Assembly: GCA_003247275.1 (NCBI GenBank)
Contig: QKAA01000009.1
Span: 1-7,666, forward strand
Reading direction: 5' to 3'
From: a bacterium
GTDB lineage: Bacteria; Patescibacteriota; Microgenomatia; UBA1400; RBG-16-45-19
DNA: 7,666 nt
Shown here: positions 5,076 through 7,666 of the stretch, in pieces
Numbering within the stretch: the first letter of the stretch is position 1
Layout: the number at the start of each line of letters is the position of its first letter
Position numbers and translations under genes: made by a program
The notes under the pieces: generated by a model
The model's database searches: none
Seen by the model: only the letters and a program-made list of their open reading frames with translations
What the model was told of the DNA's origin: nothing

Positions 5076-7666
5076 CCTTTGTGTTCGGGAGCGTTAGTCA
5101 GACCACATTTCTTGTATTTGAGACCGGAGCCACAAGGACAAGGTTCGTTGCGACCCACTTTAGGTTTGTTGGGATCAACTTTAACCATGACTGGAGACCT
5201 ACCGTCTGATGACGGGGCATAATTGCTGGTTTTGGCCAGGGCTGCAGCCAGAGCTCCAACAGAACCAGATTTGGATTTGGAGGTTGTTTTCTTGGTTTCT
5301 GTTGCTGTTTGATCTACCTGCTCTGCTTGGTTAAAGTCTTCTTGCTTACCGGCAAATATCTCCTCGGGAATAGTGGGGCCAACGGGCATTTCTGCGGGCT
5401 GCAATCTAAAAATAAGTTTGGCAATCTTACTATTAATGGTAATGAGCAGATTTTGAAACATTTCAAATGCTTCTTTTTTGTATTCGGTTAAGACTTGTTC
5501 TTTGCCACCGCGCAGCCAGATACCTTCGCGTAAGTCATCGATAGCATCTAAGTGATCCATCCATGATTGATCGATAGTAGATAACATAGCGTAACGTTCA
5601 ATTTGACGTAAAGCTTCACCAAGTTGCTTCTCACGCAATTCATAGGTGCGAGTAATGACTTCATTTAATTTTTCTTGAATTAAGGTTTCATCATTATCTT
5701 TAATCAGCTCTTGGGCTATGCGCTGTTGACTGGTTTTATCCAACGGAATGATGCTTAAGAAATTGGTGACAATTGCCTCAATTTCTTCTTGGGTATAAGA
5801 ACCGGTCAGGGGCGGGGGCACAATTAAGCCAATTTCTTCTTTGATGGCATCTAAAATTCTTGGTTTTAATTTTGAAGGTTCAGTCGCAGGTGTTTCTGAT
5901 TCTTCAAGAACGGCAAAGCGCCGCTTGTAAATAATTTCGCGCTGTTTGTTCATGACATCGTCATATTCGACCACGTGTTTGCGTTGATCAAAGTGGAAAC
6001 TTTCCACTTTGGATTGAGCTTGCTCTAAACTCTTGCTGACCATACCGGATTCGATGGGCTGATCTTCGGGGATTTTTAAAATATCCATGAGTTTACTAAC
6101 TTGTTCGCCACCAAAAATGCGCATGATGTCATCTTCAAGCGAGACGTAGAATCTTGAGGAACCGGGATCTCCCTGTCGGCCTGAGCGACCACGGAGCTGG
6201 TTATCGATGCGGCGAGAATCATGACGTTCAACACCTAAAACGTGCAAGCCACCGGCTTTTAAGACTTTTTCATGATTTTCTTTCCACTCTTGCTGTTCTT
6301 TTTTGTAGGTCTCTTTTTCTTTGTCGCTAGCTTTTTTGTGAGGTTTATCGGGAGGAGATCCGCCTAAGACAATGTCGACACCACGACCAGCAATATTGGT
6401 GGCCACAGTGACAGCTCCGGGTTTACCAGCATCAGCTAGGATCTTGGCCTCACTTTCGTGATTTTTAGCATTTAAGACTTGGTGAGGAATCTTTAATCGT
6501 TTTAAATAGCGGGAAACGATATCGTTTTGTTCGATGGAGCGAGTACCGAGCAAGATTGGCTGACCAGTTTCTGAGATTTTTGACACTTCTTTAACGATGG
6601 CACCAAATTTGGCACGTTGAGTTTTATAAACTAAGTCAGGACTGTCAATTCGAGCGATGGGACGGTTGGTGGGAACAACAATGACGTCCATGTCGTAAAT
6701 TTGACGGAACTCTTCGGCTTCGGTGATGGCAGTACCAGTCATACCGGCCAATTTGCTGTACATTCTAAAGTAGTTCTGAAGCGAGATGGTGGCTAGGGTG
6801 CGTGATTCTTGTTGAATGGTGACGTTCTCTTTGGCTTCAATGGCTTGATGAAGTCCGTCGGAATAACGGCGACCAAACATTAACCGGCCGGTGTGCTCGT
6901 CGACGATAATCACTTGACTATCTTTAACCACGTAATCTTTGTCACGGGTGAACAGCGTTTTGGCTTTGAGGGCACTTTCGACATAATGAACTGTTTCGTA
7001 ATCGTTTTCGTATAAGTTGTCGACGTTTAGGCGTTTTTCTAAACGGCGAAGACCGTATTCGGTCAAGACTGCAGTTCGTAATTTTTCGTCGATTGAGTAG
7101 TCAGTATCTTTAGTCAGAGAATCAACCAATTTGGCGAATTCGTAGTATTTTTTGGTGGGTTCGGTATCGGGGGCGGAGATAATTAAGGGAGTACGGGCTT
7201 CATCAATCAAAATGGAGTCAACCTCGTCAACGATGGCAAAGTTGTGACCGCGTTGAACCATTTGGCCGATGGATTGAGCCATGTTGTCACGTAAGTAATC
7301 AAAACCAAATTCGTTGTTAGTGCCATAAGTAATGTCAGCCTCATAGGCTTCTTTACGGCTGACTCGTTTTAAGTGTTCAAGACGCTCGTCGCCGCGATCG
7401 GCACCCTCGAATTCGGGGTCATAGAGAAGAGCAGGCTGATCGCCGTGGCCGGAGTAAATAACGCCCACAGAAAGGCCTAAAAAGTGGAAAATGGGAGCCA
7501 TCCAACCAGCGTCACGCTGAGCTAAGTAATCGTTGACGGTAACTAAGTGGGAACCTTGACCACTTAAGGCATTTAAATAGAGAGCGGAGGTGGCGGATAA
7601 GGTTTTACCTTCACCCGTTTTTTGCTCGGAAACTTTGCCTTCATGAAAACCAATACCGGCCATTAA
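5072..7666 (-). CDS. secA: Preprotein translocase ATPase SecA (N-terminus outside window)
   Basis: SecA drives export of unfolded preproteins through SecYEG by ATP hydrolysis at the inner face of the membrane. The frame stays open to the window edge (864 codons). By comparison with E. coli, about 80 N-terminal residues are missing, so the Met at 7663 is internal (..IGFHEGK). Counting from that Met: Walker A KTGEGKT (15-21), DEVD (146-149), SILIDEARTPL (150-160), the preprotein cross-linking region between the two halves of NBD1 (about 165-300), VDEHTGR (254-260), IAGRGVD (424-430), and QLRGRSGRQGD (489-499) with the arginine finger. The helical scaffold/wing region follows (WMDHLDAIDDLR, 701-712). 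A charged linker (about 757-835) carries a short Ala-rich patch, SVGALAAALA. The C-terminal SEC-C zinc motif EPCPCGSG (840-847) has Cys842, Cys844 and Cys853, but the fourth ligand next to Cys853 is Gly. Both ATPase motif sets are intact. Confidence 0.97.
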   Translation of the reverse strand, partial: LMAGIGFHEGKVSEQKTGEGKTLSATSALYLNALSGQGSHLVTVNDYLAQRDAGWMAPIFHFLGLSVGVIYSGHGDQPALLYDPEFEGADRGDERLEHLKRVSRKEAYEADITYGTNNEFGFDYLRDNMAQSIGQMVQRGHNFAIVDEVDSILIDEARTPLIISAPDTEPTKKYYEFAKLVDSLTKDTDYSIDEKLRTAVLTEYGLRRLEKRLNVDNLYENDYETVHYVESALKAKTLFTRDKDYVVKDSQVIIVDEHTGRLMFGRRYSDGLHQAIEAKENVTIQQESRTLATISLQNYFRMYSKLAGMTGTAITEAEEFRQIYDMDVIVVPTNRPIARIDSPDLVYKTQRAKFGAIVKEVSKISETGQPILLGTRSIEQNDIVSRYLKRLKIPHQVLNAKNHESEAKILADAGKPGAVTVATNIAGRGVDIVLGGSPPDKPHKKASDKEKETYKKEQQEWKENHEKVLKAGGLHVLGVERHDSRRIDNQLRGRSGRQGDPGSSRFYVSLEDDIMRIFGGEQVSKLMDILKIPEDQPIESGMVSKSLEQAQSKVESFHFDQRKHVVEYDDVMNKQREIIYKRRFAVLEESETPATEPSKLKPRILDAIKEEIGLIVPPPLTGSYTQEEIEAIVTNFLSIIPLDKTSQQRIAQELIKDNDETLIQEKLNEVITRTYELREKQLGEALRQIERYAMLSTIDQSWMDHLDAIDDLREGIWLRGGKEQVLTEYKKEAFEMFQNLLITINSKIAKLIFRLQPAEMPVGPTIPEEIFAGKQEDFNQAEQVDQTATETKKTTSKSKSGSVGALAAALAKTSNYAPSSDGRSPVMVKVDPNKPKVGRNEPCPCGSGLKYKKCGLTNAPEHKG

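Noticed and set aside
5309..5491. Plus-strand 60-codon frame antisense to the secA linker
   Set aside because: It arises from the low-complexity linker and C-terminal region of secA on the other strand. No ribosome binding site was seen.
1..7666. Recoded UGA, as in some Patescibacteria (SR1, Gracilibacteria)
   Set aside because: All seven genes end in TAA (five) or TAG (two), which prompted the question. However, none has an in-frame UGA and Trp is read from TGG, so the standard code suffices. Seven stops are too few to infer loss of UGA.

Overview
This window looks like a piece of a compact bacterial chromosome, most likely from a Candidate Phyla Radiation (Patescibacteria) lineage, perhaps Microgenomates. 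That placement is inferred from moderate GC, overlapping genes, short intergenic gaps and protein style. It was not tested by a search. All genes read through with the standard code.

Layout, left to right. (1) The C-terminal half of a UDP-glucose 4-epimerase (galE, + strand, cut by the window edge). (2) Tail-to-tail with it, overlapping by 44 bp, a trimeric-type purine nucleoside phosphorylase (- strand) with its own extended -10 promoter. (3) A 131-bp intergenic region holding two 80%-identical 30-bp hairpin repeats. Each is followed by a T-run on the - strand, so they look like tandem terminators, possibly of mobile-element origin. (4) A - strand two-gene unit: an 86-aa protein of unknown function whose 3' end overlaps by 23 bp a GTG-started Y-family translesion DNA polymerase carrying a clamp-binding QLTLF motif. 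(5) A divergent intergenic region (2970-3136) with a good sigma70-type promoter for that unit and a weaker candidate for enolase. (6) A + strand pair, enolase (eno) and, 19 bp later, a YihX-like HAD phosphatase. (7) The preprotein translocase ATPase SecA (- strand), running off the right edge. Its stop codon overlaps the HAD stop by 4 bp.

Most genes are housekeeping: sugar-nucleotide metabolism, purine salvage, glycolysis and protein secretion. The less ordinary content is the small ORF translationally coupled to the Y-family polymerase (probably a DNA damage tolerance unit), the duplicated hairpin element, and the variant zinc-binding tail of SecA. No defence system, CRISPR array, intact mobile element, tRNA or rRNA was seen. 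No stretch without a gene exceeds about 170 bp.
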